The notes below the pieces were generated by a model that did no database searches, was not told where the DNA came from, and worked only from the letters and a program-made list of their open reading frames with translations. From UBA7803 sp963822255 (GTDB lineage: Bacteria > Pseudomonadota > Gammaproteobacteria > Pseudomonadales > Azotimanducaceae), in contig CAWGGV010000002.1 of NCBI GenBank assembly GCA_963822255.1, forward strand, positions 1 through 64,000: 64,000 bases of DNA, read 5' to 3'. Numbering within the stretch: the first letter of the stretch is position 1; every line of letters starts with the position of its first letter. This document shows, one piece after another, positions 46,516 to 54,678 of the stretch. Made by a program: the position numbers and the translations under genes.

Positions 46516-48156
46516 ATGCGAACGACAACTCTGGTCTTCACGTTCATCGGCGTGATCTCGATCTCCGGTTGCGGCGGCTCACAGAGTCAGCGGCTCAGCG
46601 TTCCGCCGGCGATCACCATTACGGCGCCGGAGGCCGTTGCGGTCGGCAGCCGGGTGGTTATCACCGCGGAGGCCGAGGATCGCGACGGCGGCAGCATCGT
46701 CTCACGCACCTGGGAAGAGACCGACGGCCCGGAGCTTCAGCTCTCGGGCTTCGAAGGAAAGACCATAGAGTTCAGCGCGCCGCTGCTCACCAGCTCGGCG
46801 GACGTCACGCTTCAGCACTGCGTCACCGACGATGAGCGCGATACGGCGTGCAAGGACGTGACGTTGACGGTGCTGTCCGCCGTCGATCTGGGGTTGCGCG
46901 GCGGGATCAGGAGCCTGCTCGACGTGCTCGACCCGACCACCGGACTGCCGGTCGACGAAGCGTCGTTGCGCGAGCTTCACAACGGCCGCTTCGACTCGAC
47001 CGACTGGTCGCCCCAGGATGTCGCCATGGTCATCACGGGCCTGGTGATCGGCCACGCGCTGACCGTCGCTGACCCGGTGATCTACGAGACCCTGGAGCTG
47101 GATGACGCGGGGCTGCTGAAACGCTTCGACCGGTTGTTCGATTCGCTCGAAACGATCGAGAAGGACGGCTCCAGGCACTTCCCGGCGCGCGACCACCTCG
47201 CCTTTTATCATCTCTACCAGGGACGGGTGCCGAGAAGTGACTCCCTGGGCCGCTTCGTCTCGTTCGAGGACAACGCGCTGCTCTACATGGCGTTGACCAT
47301 CGCCGGCAATTATCTCGCCGACGTCGACGTGGATATGGCCGATCGGGCGACGGCGCTGCGCGACAAGCTCGACCTCAGCTTGTGGCTGGGCGCCGACGGA
47401 AAGATATCGCTCGGAACCACCGAACTGCCGGTGGCCGAGGAGAAGATCGACCGGTTCCTGACCCAGCAGCGAATCTCGCTGGTCGCGGCGCGGGCGTCGG
47501 GTGCCTTGACCCGGAGCGAATTCACCGCCGTCGTCGGTGATCTGATCGATGCCTCGGCCGTCGACGACGACGGCCTGTTGCTGCCGCCGCTCGGCGAAAT
47601 GCGCGAAGTCTATGCGGCCGTGCCATGGCTCGACGAACGGGAATCGGCGCTTTTTTCCGCCGTTCTGCAGCCCCTGTACGAGAAGCACGTCGCGGCCGCC
47701 GACCGTCTCGGCGTGCCGGTGTCGCACACCGCCGTCCCCGTGGTTCAGCGGCGCACCGTCGAATATGCGCTCAGCCCCTTCGAAGGCACGGACGACCTGC
47801 TCGAGGAGTTTCAGGATCTGCCCGTGCTGGTGCCGCCGGGTGCCGCCATGCTGACGGCAATGGGCAGCGAAGCGAGCCTCGCCAACTATCAGGAAACGGT
47901 GCTCATCGTCCAGAACGAGGTGGGCATCGACGCCTACTACGGCCCGCAGAGCGTCTACGACTACGGCGTCACGGCGACGGTACCCGACGGTGTGTCGCCC
48001 ATGTACGGCACCGTCGAGACCGGCTATGCCCTGGCCGCGCTGGCCAGCAACCGGCTCGACCGGTACTTCCTGGTGGACCTGCTGCGCCTCGACCACGGAT
48101 GGAACACCGCCGTCATCGATTACCGGAACCTGCTGGAAGCCCGTTTTGGCCGCTGA
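46516..48156 (+). CDS. lipoprotein with PKD-like domain and helical barrel-like region
   Basis: A protein of about 546 residues. LVFTFIGVISISGCGGS is a lipoprotein signal (lipobox SISGC). Residues about 30-120 are a PKD/Ig-like domain: AVAVGSRVVITAEAEDRDGG, VSRTWEETDGPELQLSGF. The remaining 420 residues are mostly helical with periodic blocks such as SFEDNALLYMALTIAGNYLA and GVSPMYGTVETGYALAALAS, reminiscent of (alpha/alpha) toroid glycan-active enzymes, though no catalytic motif is recognised. Divergent from bcsZ, sharing a 195-base promoter region, so a cellulose-linked role is plausible inference. Confidence 0.72.
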   Translation: MRTTTLVFTFIGVISISGCGGSQSQRLSVPPAITITAPEAVAVGSRVVITAEAEDRDGGSIVSRTWEETDGPELQLSGFEGKTIEFSAPLLTSSADVTLQHCVTDDERDTACKDVTLTVLSAVDLGLRGGIRSLLDVLDPTTGLPVDEASLRELHNGRFDSTDWSPQDVAMVITGLVIGHALTVADPVIYETLELDDAGLLKRFDRLFDSLETIEKDGSRHFPARDHLAFYHLYQGRVPRSDSLGRFVSFEDNALLYMALTIAGNYLADVDVDMADRATALRDKLDLSLWLGADGKISLGTTELPVAEEKIDRFLTQQRISLVAARASGALTRSEFTAVVGDLIDASAVDDDGLLLPPLGEMREVYAAVPWLDERESALFSAVLQPLYEKHVAAADRLGVPVSHTAVPVVQRRTVEYALSPFEGTDDLLEEFQDLPVLVPPGAAMLTAMGSEASLANYQETVLIVQNEVGIDAYYGPQSVYDYGVTATVPDGVSPMYGTVETGYALAALASNRLDRYFLVDLLRLDHGWNTAVIDYRNLLEARFGR

Positions 48157-48165
48157 CGGCGCTCC

Positions 48166-49134
48166 TCAACCCGCGGCGGCGTCCGTGAAGAACCGTCGCG
48201 GGTTGTCGGTGACGATGTGGTCGAGATCTTCATCCGACAGACCCAGCTCCTTCAGCCGCGGGAAGATGTTCTCGAAGATGTGGGTGAGCCGCCAGTTCGG
48301 TACCTGCGCCTCGAAGTCCGCCTGCTTCAGGCCGTTGGGCAGGCCGCCGAGGAAGCAGTGCACGGTGTCGTGGGAGAGCATGACCCGGTCGCGGTGACCG
48401 GCCTTGACCAGCTTCGCCACGTTCTGCGCGCGGATCTCGTCGGGGATGATCATCTCCAGGCCGAAGCGGTCGAAGCCCACGTAGGCGCCGCGCTCGGCGA
48501 TGCTCTTCTGATACTCGTGATCGTCGCGGCCGTCGGAGTGCCCCACCAGGAGCTGCGACGACGGCACGCCCTCGCCGGTGACGATGTCGATCTGGTCGTG
48601 GCCGCAGCTGGCGTTCTCGGTGTGGGAGATGATCGGCAGCCCCGTCGCCTTGGCGGCGCGGGCGGCGGCGGTCAGCGCCTTGCGCTCGAAGTCGGACACC
48701 TTGCCGTCACCCGTGGCGATCTTGATGACGCCGGCGCGGATGCCGGTCCAGGCGATGCCGTCTTCGATCTCCTTGATGTAGATGTCGGCGATCTCGCTCG
48801 CGTCCATGGGCGCGAACGAGTACGGAATGCCCATGGCCTCGGTGTAGACGCCGGTGGCGCAGACCAGATTGATGCGGCTCTTCTGCGCCACCAGCGCGCA
48901 GAGCTCGACGTCACGGCCAAGGTCCATGGGGCAGGGGTCCACCACCGTGCGCACGCCGTAGTCGTGCAGCTTCTGGAAGAAGTCCACCGCCTGGGCCAGC
49001 GCATCCTCGCGCTTGTACTTCGGCTGGCGCACGTCCAGCCACCAGCCGGGAAAGCCCACAGCCACGTGCTCGTGGATCAGCGTCCGGCCCAGTTCATCGA
49101 CGGCCATGCGGCCCTCGGTGGTGTTCACTTGCAT
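48166..49134 (-). CDS. phosphotriesterase-family metal-dependent hydrolase
   Basis: A 322-residue amidohydrolase-superfamily TIM barrel. Metal ligands are evident: HEHVAVG (HxH), RAGVIKIATG (carbamylated Lys), PIISHTENA and LLVGHSDG (two His) and MLSHDTVH (Asp). This is the phosphotriesterase-related/lactonase group, whose natural substrates are usually lactones or esters rather than organophosphates. Start ATG 49134 follows GAGGGG. An inverted repeat 160 bases upstream may control it. Genes for a matching regulator are not adjacent. Confidence 0.9.
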   Translation of the reverse strand: MQVNTTEGRMAVDELGRTLIHEHVAVGFPGWWLDVRQPKYKREDALAQAVDFFQKLHDYGVRTVVDPCPMDLGRDVELCALVAQKSRINLVCATGVYTEAMGIPYSFAPMDASEIADIYIKEIEDGIAWTGIRAGVIKIATGDGKVSDFERKALTAAARAAKATGLPIISHTENASCGHDQIDIVTGEGVPSSQLLVGHSDGRDDHEYQKSIAERGAYVGFDRFGLEMIIPDEIRAQNVAKLVKAGHRDRVMLSHDTVHCFLGGLPNGLKQADFEAQVPNWRLTHIFENIFPRLKELGLSDEDLDHIVTDNPRRFFTDAAAG

Positions 49135-49295
49135 GCTTGTCCCCTCGTGATCGGATGGTGCGGCGGGCGCATCGTGCGACGGCGCGCTGCGCCGAGTGTA
49201 CACCGTCTGCTGGCCGAGCCGGAGCACGGTTGGGCGGTCGGGTCGGCGCTGGGCCGGCAGCGGCTGCACAACGCACCGTCGCCAGTTTTATGGCG

Positions 49296-49319
49296 TATTC
49301 GCAACTTTTATTGCGAATA
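49296..49319. promoter_or_regulatory. inverted repeat, candidate operator
   Basis: TATTCGCAA-CTTTTA-TTGCGAATA is a perfect 9-bp inverted repeat with a 6-base centre, in an AT-rich pocket between the peptidase stop (49345) and the phosphotriesterase-family gene. No T-run follows on either strand, so an operator is favoured over a terminator. Confidence 0.6.
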
Positions 49320-49344
49320 TCATGCACTGCGTGCCGTTCAGTGG

Positions 49345-51351
49345 TCAGGCGGGGTAGAAGCCGTCCCCGTACCCGGCGATCACCCGGGGCCGATAACCGT
49401 CGGCTGTTAGCTCATCGAACGCGCGCTGGTAGCCCGCAGCATCCAGCCCGTGCCGCGCTTGCCAATCCACCGGCGGAACCCCGCGATGCCAGATCGCGGC
49501 ATAGTTGGCGATGCCACCGTTCGAGTAGCCGCTCACCCACACCAGGCGGTAGCCGGCGGTGAGCGCCTCGTCGAACGCCACCTGGAACTGGCTGCTGGTG
49601 AGATTGTGCCGGCCGATGAAATCGATGCCCGGCAGCTTGTGCCAGACGGCGGCGAATCGCAGCCCGTAGCTGACCCGGTATCCGCACACCTGCACCGGTA
49701 CGAATCCCAAGGCGGTCATGGCTTCGAACGTCGCCTGATATTCGTGCGGCAGCAGCCCGTGGCGGGCCTGCCACTCCGGCGCCGGACCCTGCTCGAACAG
49801 CGCGGCGTAGCGTTCCTCGCCGTTCTCGGCATAGCCGGATACCGCCGTCGGACTGAAGCCCTGCGCGACGAGCTGATCGAAGACGAGCTGGTAGGTCGTC
49901 GCAGTCAGACCGTGCCGGGCCGCCCAGGCCGGCCCCGGGCGCTGCACCCAGACGGCGTTGAATCGCGCGCCCCGGCCCTCGGAATACGCACTCAGAAAGG
50001 CCGGCCGATAACCCTGCTGGGGCAGGGTGTCGAACAGCTGCTGGTAGGCGGCACCGTCGATGCCGTGTCGCGCTTGCCACGCTTCGCCGCCTTCGCGGAC
50101 GAACAGCGCAGCGAAGCGGGTATTGAAGCGGCTGAGCTCGACCGGCCCGCCGGCAATCCCCCGCTGCTCGTGAACATCCGCGAAGTCGAAGTCGGCCTCG
50201 AGCGTCTGACCCACCTCGGTGCCGGGCATCGTGGGCGCGGTGTCCGGAGCGATGTACACGGTCAGGCGCCGCCCGTTGTCGGAAAAGCGTCCGTTCACAT
50301 CGTGGCGGCCGTCCGCCATATAGGCATGCCCGAGTCGCGTCGACTGACCTGGCGCGGCGAAGTCCTCGGCACGCCGCAGCAGCAATCGGAAGTCTCCTGA
50401 CCCCGTCTTGACCCGCCAGTTGCCGAGCCAGCACGCCTGGTTCTGTACGTAGGTCGGTTCGACGACGTCCGTGATCCACCAGCCGCTCAGGATCTGCCAG
50501 TTCGGGTCGTTGTCATAGGCGATCTGTATGAACGCGTTCTCGCCCCAATGATTCTTCGCCGTGAACACCCTCTGATCGCGATCGAAACCGATCAGGGTCA
50601 ACACGTGTCCGCCCACGGGCGGCGTGAGATGCTGGACGTCGCAGATGACCTCGTGATTGCTCCAGATCACGTTCTCCAGCGCCTCGATGGTCGGCGCCGC
50701 GCCCAGGGTGGCGAATCCAGTCGCCCGGTACCGGCAGTTCACCCGTGCGATCAGCGGGATGTGCTGCTCGCAGAACTCCAGCGCGTCGAAGTCCTCCTGT
50801 GAGGCCAGTGCCGCCGCCCCTGCGTAACCGAGGGTGGGCAGGATCGCCTCGAGCGCCGACTGGCTGGTCACGTACTGCGCCAGAGTTTCGTCCGGCACGG
50901 CGTTTTCCGACAACTTCTGAGCGATGTCTCCCGCCCCCTGAAACCCGGTCAGCGAGGAGTTGTTCTCGACGGGCTGTGCCACGGCAACGCCCGGCGGAGT
51001 CCGGTTCAGCGCGAACGATTTGCCCATGTGGAATACGTACTCCTCGGACAGATCCAGCGTCAGGCCGAACCGGCGGTGGTAGGCCGCCTCCAGCGCCGAG
51101 ACGCCGGCAAACGCCCAGCAGGTGCCCCGATCGTACTGGTACTTGAAACCCGTCTGGTCCACGGCAAGGGACCAGGCTCGAGGCTTTTCCCGACCGTACA
51201 GCAGCGCAATCGGCCCTTCCCGGCCGACGAGGCCAGCACGTTCGGCAAAGCTCAGAGCCGCGCCGATCGCGGCACGGTGAGCGACGGGGTCGAGTGTCAG
51301 CGGGGTGGTGGTTGCGGACGCGAGTTTCTCGGAAGCGGTAACGATCGTCAT
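49345..51351 (-). CDS. papain-like (C1) peptidase with five tandem BTRD1-type repeats
   Basis: A 668-residue protein. The N-terminal 300 residues are a C1A cysteine peptidase: Q72 and C78 in QYDRGTCWAFAG, H249 in VGGHVLTLIGFD and N267 in KNHWGE complete the triad with the oxyanion Gln. Residues 408-664 are five repeats of about 51 residues, each with W-Q-A-R-HG, then xxYQxxFDxL, GY and an aromatic Tyr-rich strand; the anchor W/F positions are 425, 476, 527, 578 and 630. They fit the bacterial tandem repeat domain 1 pattern. No signal peptide is apparent. Start ATG 51351 overlaps the HNH gene stop (ATGA). Confidence 0.88.
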   Translation of the reverse strand: MTIVTASEKLASATTTPLTLDPVAHRAAIGAALSFAERAGLVGREGPIALLYGREKPRAWSLAVDQTGFKYQYDRGTCWAFAGVSALEAAYHRRFGLTLDLSEEYVFHMGKSFALNRTPPGVAVAQPVENNSSLTGFQGAGDIAQKLSENAVPDETLAQYVTSQSALEAILPTLGYAGAAALASQEDFDALEFCEQHIPLIARVNCRYRATGFATLGAAPTIEALENVIWSNHEVICDVQHLTPPVGGHVLTLIGFDRDQRVFTAKNHWGENAFIQIAYDNDPNWQILSGWWITDVVEPTYVQNQACWLGNWRVKTGSGDFRLLLRRAEDFAAPGQSTRLGHAYMADGRHDVNGRFSDNGRRLTVYIAPDTAPTMPGTEVGQTLEADFDFADVHEQRGIAGGPVELSRFNTRFAALFVREGGEAWQARHGIDGAAYQQLFDTLPQQGYRPAFLSAYSEGRGARFNAVWVQRPGPAWAARHGLTATTYQLVFDQLVAQGFSPTAVSGYAENGEERYAALFEQGPAPEWQARHGLLPHEYQATFEAMTALGFVPVQVCGYRVSYGLRFAAVWHKLPGIDFIGRHNLTSSQFQVAFDEALTAGYRLVWVSGYSNGGIANYAAIWHRGVPPVDWQARHGLDAAGYQRAFDELTADGYRPRVIAGYGDGFYPA

Positions 51352-52897
51352 GGTCGATGCCCCCGTGGTTGGGAGCAGAACACTATGCCCGCGCGACCTC
51401 CCTGTCGACGGAAATCGGCGGCGCTCAGCCCTCGCGACAGCCGATACACTGCCCGCTCGTCCTCGACCGCGCGCGCCAGACTGATGACCGTGAGATCGCG
51501 CCGCGCGCGGGCGATGGCCTTCGCGAGCGAGTCGTCTACCGGCGGCACCCTCGAGCCGTCGGGACGGCAGAACACGAAGTCATCGCCGTCCTTCACCACG
51601 AAGTAACCGCCCTCGTGCAGCAGCGCGTGGTGAAAATGGCACAGACCGATGAGGTTCGCCAGGGCCGTGGGTCCGCCGTCCGCCCAATGCCGGCAGTGAT
51701 GCCAGTGGAGGTGCCTGGAATGGGTGCATCCGGGAAAGCGGCACTGCTTGTCGCGCCGTTTCAGCGCCCGCCGCAAGGCCGGTGGGATCACCCGGGTCTT
51801 GCGGCCCACGTCCAGCGGCTCACCGGCACCGCTCTCGAGGATCCGCACCAGGGCCGAGTCGCAGGCAATGCGCCGTACCGTTTCCTGAGCCAGCACCGGC
51901 CCGTCTTCCATCTGCGGGGGGTCGGCACGGATGGACGAGGCCGTGCAGCGAACAGCCATGCTCCACCAGCGCTTCCGCGGAAGCGTGCACCACCACCTGA
52001 TACCGGTCGGCGGTGGACAGACCCTCTTCCGCTGTCGGCGGCGCGGCAAGAAACCGCTCGGCCAGGGCCGCCAGCGCCTCCGCCTGGCGAACCGCGAAGG
52101 GGATGTCCTTGAACGGGTTCGCCTCCCGGCCGTGGCGACGGCACCGCCGGCGGGAAGGCCGATGGTCCTTGTCGTCACGAGCCGCCGGCGTTCTCCAGGG
52201 CTCCCGCGAATCGTCCCGGACCTCGGGGTCGCGCCGCACGGCTGGCTCGCACCGCGCCGCCTCCGCCGGGACTCCTCCCGCACGGCACTTCTTCCTCCGG
52301 CACCTCTTCCTCCGGCACATGGGCCCCGCCCTCCCGGTACACCCACTCCATGGCCCGCTCGAGGGCGAGACGCAGCATCGCCCCCTGCTCCGCCGGCAGG
52401 CGGCCCTCGAACACCAGCGAGCCGTCCTCGGTGGTATGGCAGGTGAAGCTTCGCTGCTGACAGGCGTGGAACGCGGCCCGCGGGTCCGCCAGCCGTTCCG
52501 CCTGGCGCTGGGCGCGCACGTACTGCTCCACGTGAGCCGCGGTTGTGGAAGCCGCAAGCTCGACCAGTTCGTCCTGATTGGCGGGCGTGGCGACGCGAGT
52601 CACCGCACGGACTTTCGAATACGACAGCCGGCCCACCCGAAACGCCTCGTCCACCGCCGGCAGGTTCTCGAGGGCATGGGCCACCCGCACCTTCTCCCGG
52701 GCGGTGACCGGATCGAGGCCGCACCTGACGTTGAGCCAGTGGACGCAGCTCGGCATCTCGGCGTTCCAGCCGTCCATGGAATCGAGCTGGCGGATCAGGG
52801 TGAGGAGGCGATATTCGGCGCGGTGGATGTGGCCGCAGAGGTCGATGATCTCGGCGGTGAGCGACTCGACCGTGAGGGGATCGGCGGCGATGTCCAT
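51348..52897 (-). CDS. DUF222/HNH endonuclease-like protein, copy 2 (frameshifted)
   Basis: A paralogue of the protein at 24433. The first frame has LTAEIIDLCGHIHRAEYRLL, HWLNVRCGLDPVTAREKVRV and RLSYSKVRAVTRVATPANQD (DUF222). Slips near 52230 and about 51960 lead to VLAQETVRRIACDSALVRIL and the HNH part CRFPGCTHSRHLHWHHCRHW, then ADGGPTALANLIGLCHFHH. Stop TGA overlaps the ATG of the peptidase gene, implying coupled translation if the C-terminus is right. ATG 52897 starts it. Two or more indels, with the Glu-rich repeat PEEEVPEEEVP nearby, could be genuine decay. Confidence 0.8.
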
Positions 52898-53102
52898 ACG
52901 TCGAGCTCATGACATGGATGGATGTACAGTATCGATAAATTCCGCTCAGAATGCAACCTATGACATGACAGCAAACACACAAGCGCCACGTCATCCTTTA
53001 CCGATACACGACGTGTCTTCGGGATGATCATGTCGCCGGCGAATCTGAAACCTAACAACTTATTAGAGGGGCGGCTTCCAGCCGATTTATCCGCAGACGA
53101 CT

Positions 53103-53213
53103 ATGCCCACCTGCTTGCCCCACCTGGACCAATCGCCGTTCCCCGTACCCGCCGATTACCGGATTCTCGTCGTCGACGATTCCGCTGTTGATCGGACCGC
53201 CAGATCGGGCTGA
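53103..53213 (+). pseudogene. response-regulator receiver N-terminal remnant
   Basis: ATG 53103 opens 36 codons ending YRILVVDDSAVDRTARSG and TGA. YRILVVDDSAVDR is the first strand and acidic pocket of a CheY-like receiver domain. The frame then stops and no receiver continuation (phosphorylatable Asp, Lys) is found in any frame before the transporter gene. It is a truncated relic. It lies about 1.5 kb from the 3' end of a hybrid histidine kinase gene. Confidence 0.55.
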
Positions 53214-53361
53214 GGGCGTCCCTGCCCGCCGTTCACTGGTCCCTCGGGGCCGACGGATGGTACTCGCGGCCACGGCCGACGCCGACCGAGAAAGCGCTAG
53301 GTAGATCCGCCGGCCCTGTGCGATGCTTCGGGCTCCAGCGGGAGGGTATCGATGGGGCAGG

Positions 53362-54678
53362 GTGGAAGCACCGGCTGAAGATGTACCTGAGCTCGTTGCC
53401 GGCCAGCAACTGACGCCCCGGGAAAGGCGCAAGGCCATCTTTGCCGCGACGCTCGGCAACGGCCTGGAATTCTACGACTTCATCACCTTCGCCTTCTTCG
53501 CCATCCAGATCGGGCACACCTTCTTTCCGTCGGAAAACGCGTTCCTCAGCCTGATGGCGTCCCTGGCGACGTTCTTCGCCGGATTCCTGACGCGGCCGAT
53601 CGGTGCCTTGGTGCTCGGAACCTATGCCGACAGGGTCGGGCGGAAGCCCGCCATGATGATCTCGATGAGCCTGATGGGCGTGGGAATCATCATGCTGGTG
53701 CTCACGCCGGGCTACGCGACCATCGGCAATGCCGCGCCGGTGATCGCGGTAATCGCGCGCATGATCCAGGGCTTCGCGCTCGGCGGCGAGGTCGGCTCGG
53801 CGACGATTTATTTGATGGAAGGCGCCGATCCGCTGCGGCGCGGCTGGTCGATGAGCTGGCAAGGCGCGAGTCAGAACATCGCCGCCACCGTCGGCTCGCT
53901 GGTCGGTCTGCTGCTCGCCTCAGTGATGACCGCCGCCGAGCTGTCCGAATACGGCTGGCGCGTCGCCATGGCGCTCGGCGTCACGATTGTGCCGGTGGCA
54001 TTGTGGGTGCGCAGCTCGCTGCCCGAGACGATTCATCACGTCGACGCCTCACCGATCGAGAACGCCGGCTTTCGTTCCTACCTGCGGCCGATCGTCTGCG
54101 GCCTGATCATCATCGGCAGCGGCACCATCGCGACGTACATCTTTCAGTACATGGCCACCTACGGTCAGAACACGCTGAATCTATCGCCGACGCTCTCGCT
54201 CGGCGGCGAGTTCGCCAACAACGGAATCAGCATCATCGCCGTGCTGATCGGCGGCGCGGTGAGCGACCGCAGGGGCCGCAAGCATGTGATGCTGCTGCCG
54301 CAGCTGGCGTTCTGCCTGCTGATCGTCCCTTGCTTTCTGTGGCTGACGACCGAGCGCGACCCAGGGAGCTTCATTGGCGCCAACCTGATCCTTTCGTTCC
54401 TGTCGGCCTACATGTCCGGTGCGGTCTACGCCGCGATCAGCGAGAGCATCCCCAAGGAAGTGCGCGCGCGCGTGTTCGCGCTGGTCTACGCCGTGCCGGT
54501 CACGTTTCTCGGCGGCTCGACCCAGCTCGTCGTGACCTGGATCCTCGAAGCGACCGGCAGCCCCATGTCGCTGGCATGGTACCTCACCGTCATTTCGCTG
54601 ATCGGCCTCGGCGGGATGTATGCGCTGAAAGAAAGCGCGCCGGTCAACGTTGGTCTCGCGAGGACGGCCGTGAGCTGA
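53362..54678 (+). CDS. MHS-type major facilitator transporter
   Basis: A 12-helix permease. LTPRERRKAIFAATLGNGLE, then FYDFITFAFFAIQIGHTFFP, is the signature start of the metabolite:H+ symporter family (ProP/ShiA/CitA-like). GTYADRVGRKPAMM is the MFS loop 2-3 motif and IARMIQGFALGGEVGSATIY helix 4. It imports an organic acid, betaine or similar solute with protons. GTG 53362 is taken as start; ATG-less upstream codons to 53323 are in frame. It ends exactly where the convergent kinase gene ends. Confidence 0.85.
   Translation: MEAPAEDVPELVAGQQLTPRERRKAIFAATLGNGLEFYDFITFAFFAIQIGHTFFPSENAFLSLMASLATFFAGFLTRPIGALVLGTYADRVGRKPAMMISMSLMGVGIIMLVLTPGYATIGNAAPVIAVIARMIQGFALGGEVGSATIYLMEGADPLRRGWSMSWQGASQNIAATVGSLVGLLLASVMTAAELSEYGWRVAMALGVTIVPVALWVRSSLPETIHHVDASPIENAGFRSYLRPIVCGLIIIGSGTIATYIFQYMATYGQNTLNLSPTLSLGGEFANNGISIIAVLIGGAVSDRRGRKHVMLLPQLAFCLLIVPCFLWLTTERDPGSFIGANLILSFLSAYMSGAVYAAISESIPKEVRARVFALVYAVPVTFLGGSTQLVVTWILEATGSPMSLAWYLTVISLIGLGGMYALKESAPVNVGLARTAVS

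Noticed and set aside
49296..49319. Rho-independent terminator for the peptidase gene
   Set aside because: The stem is AT-rich and not followed by a T-run in the minus-strand direction.
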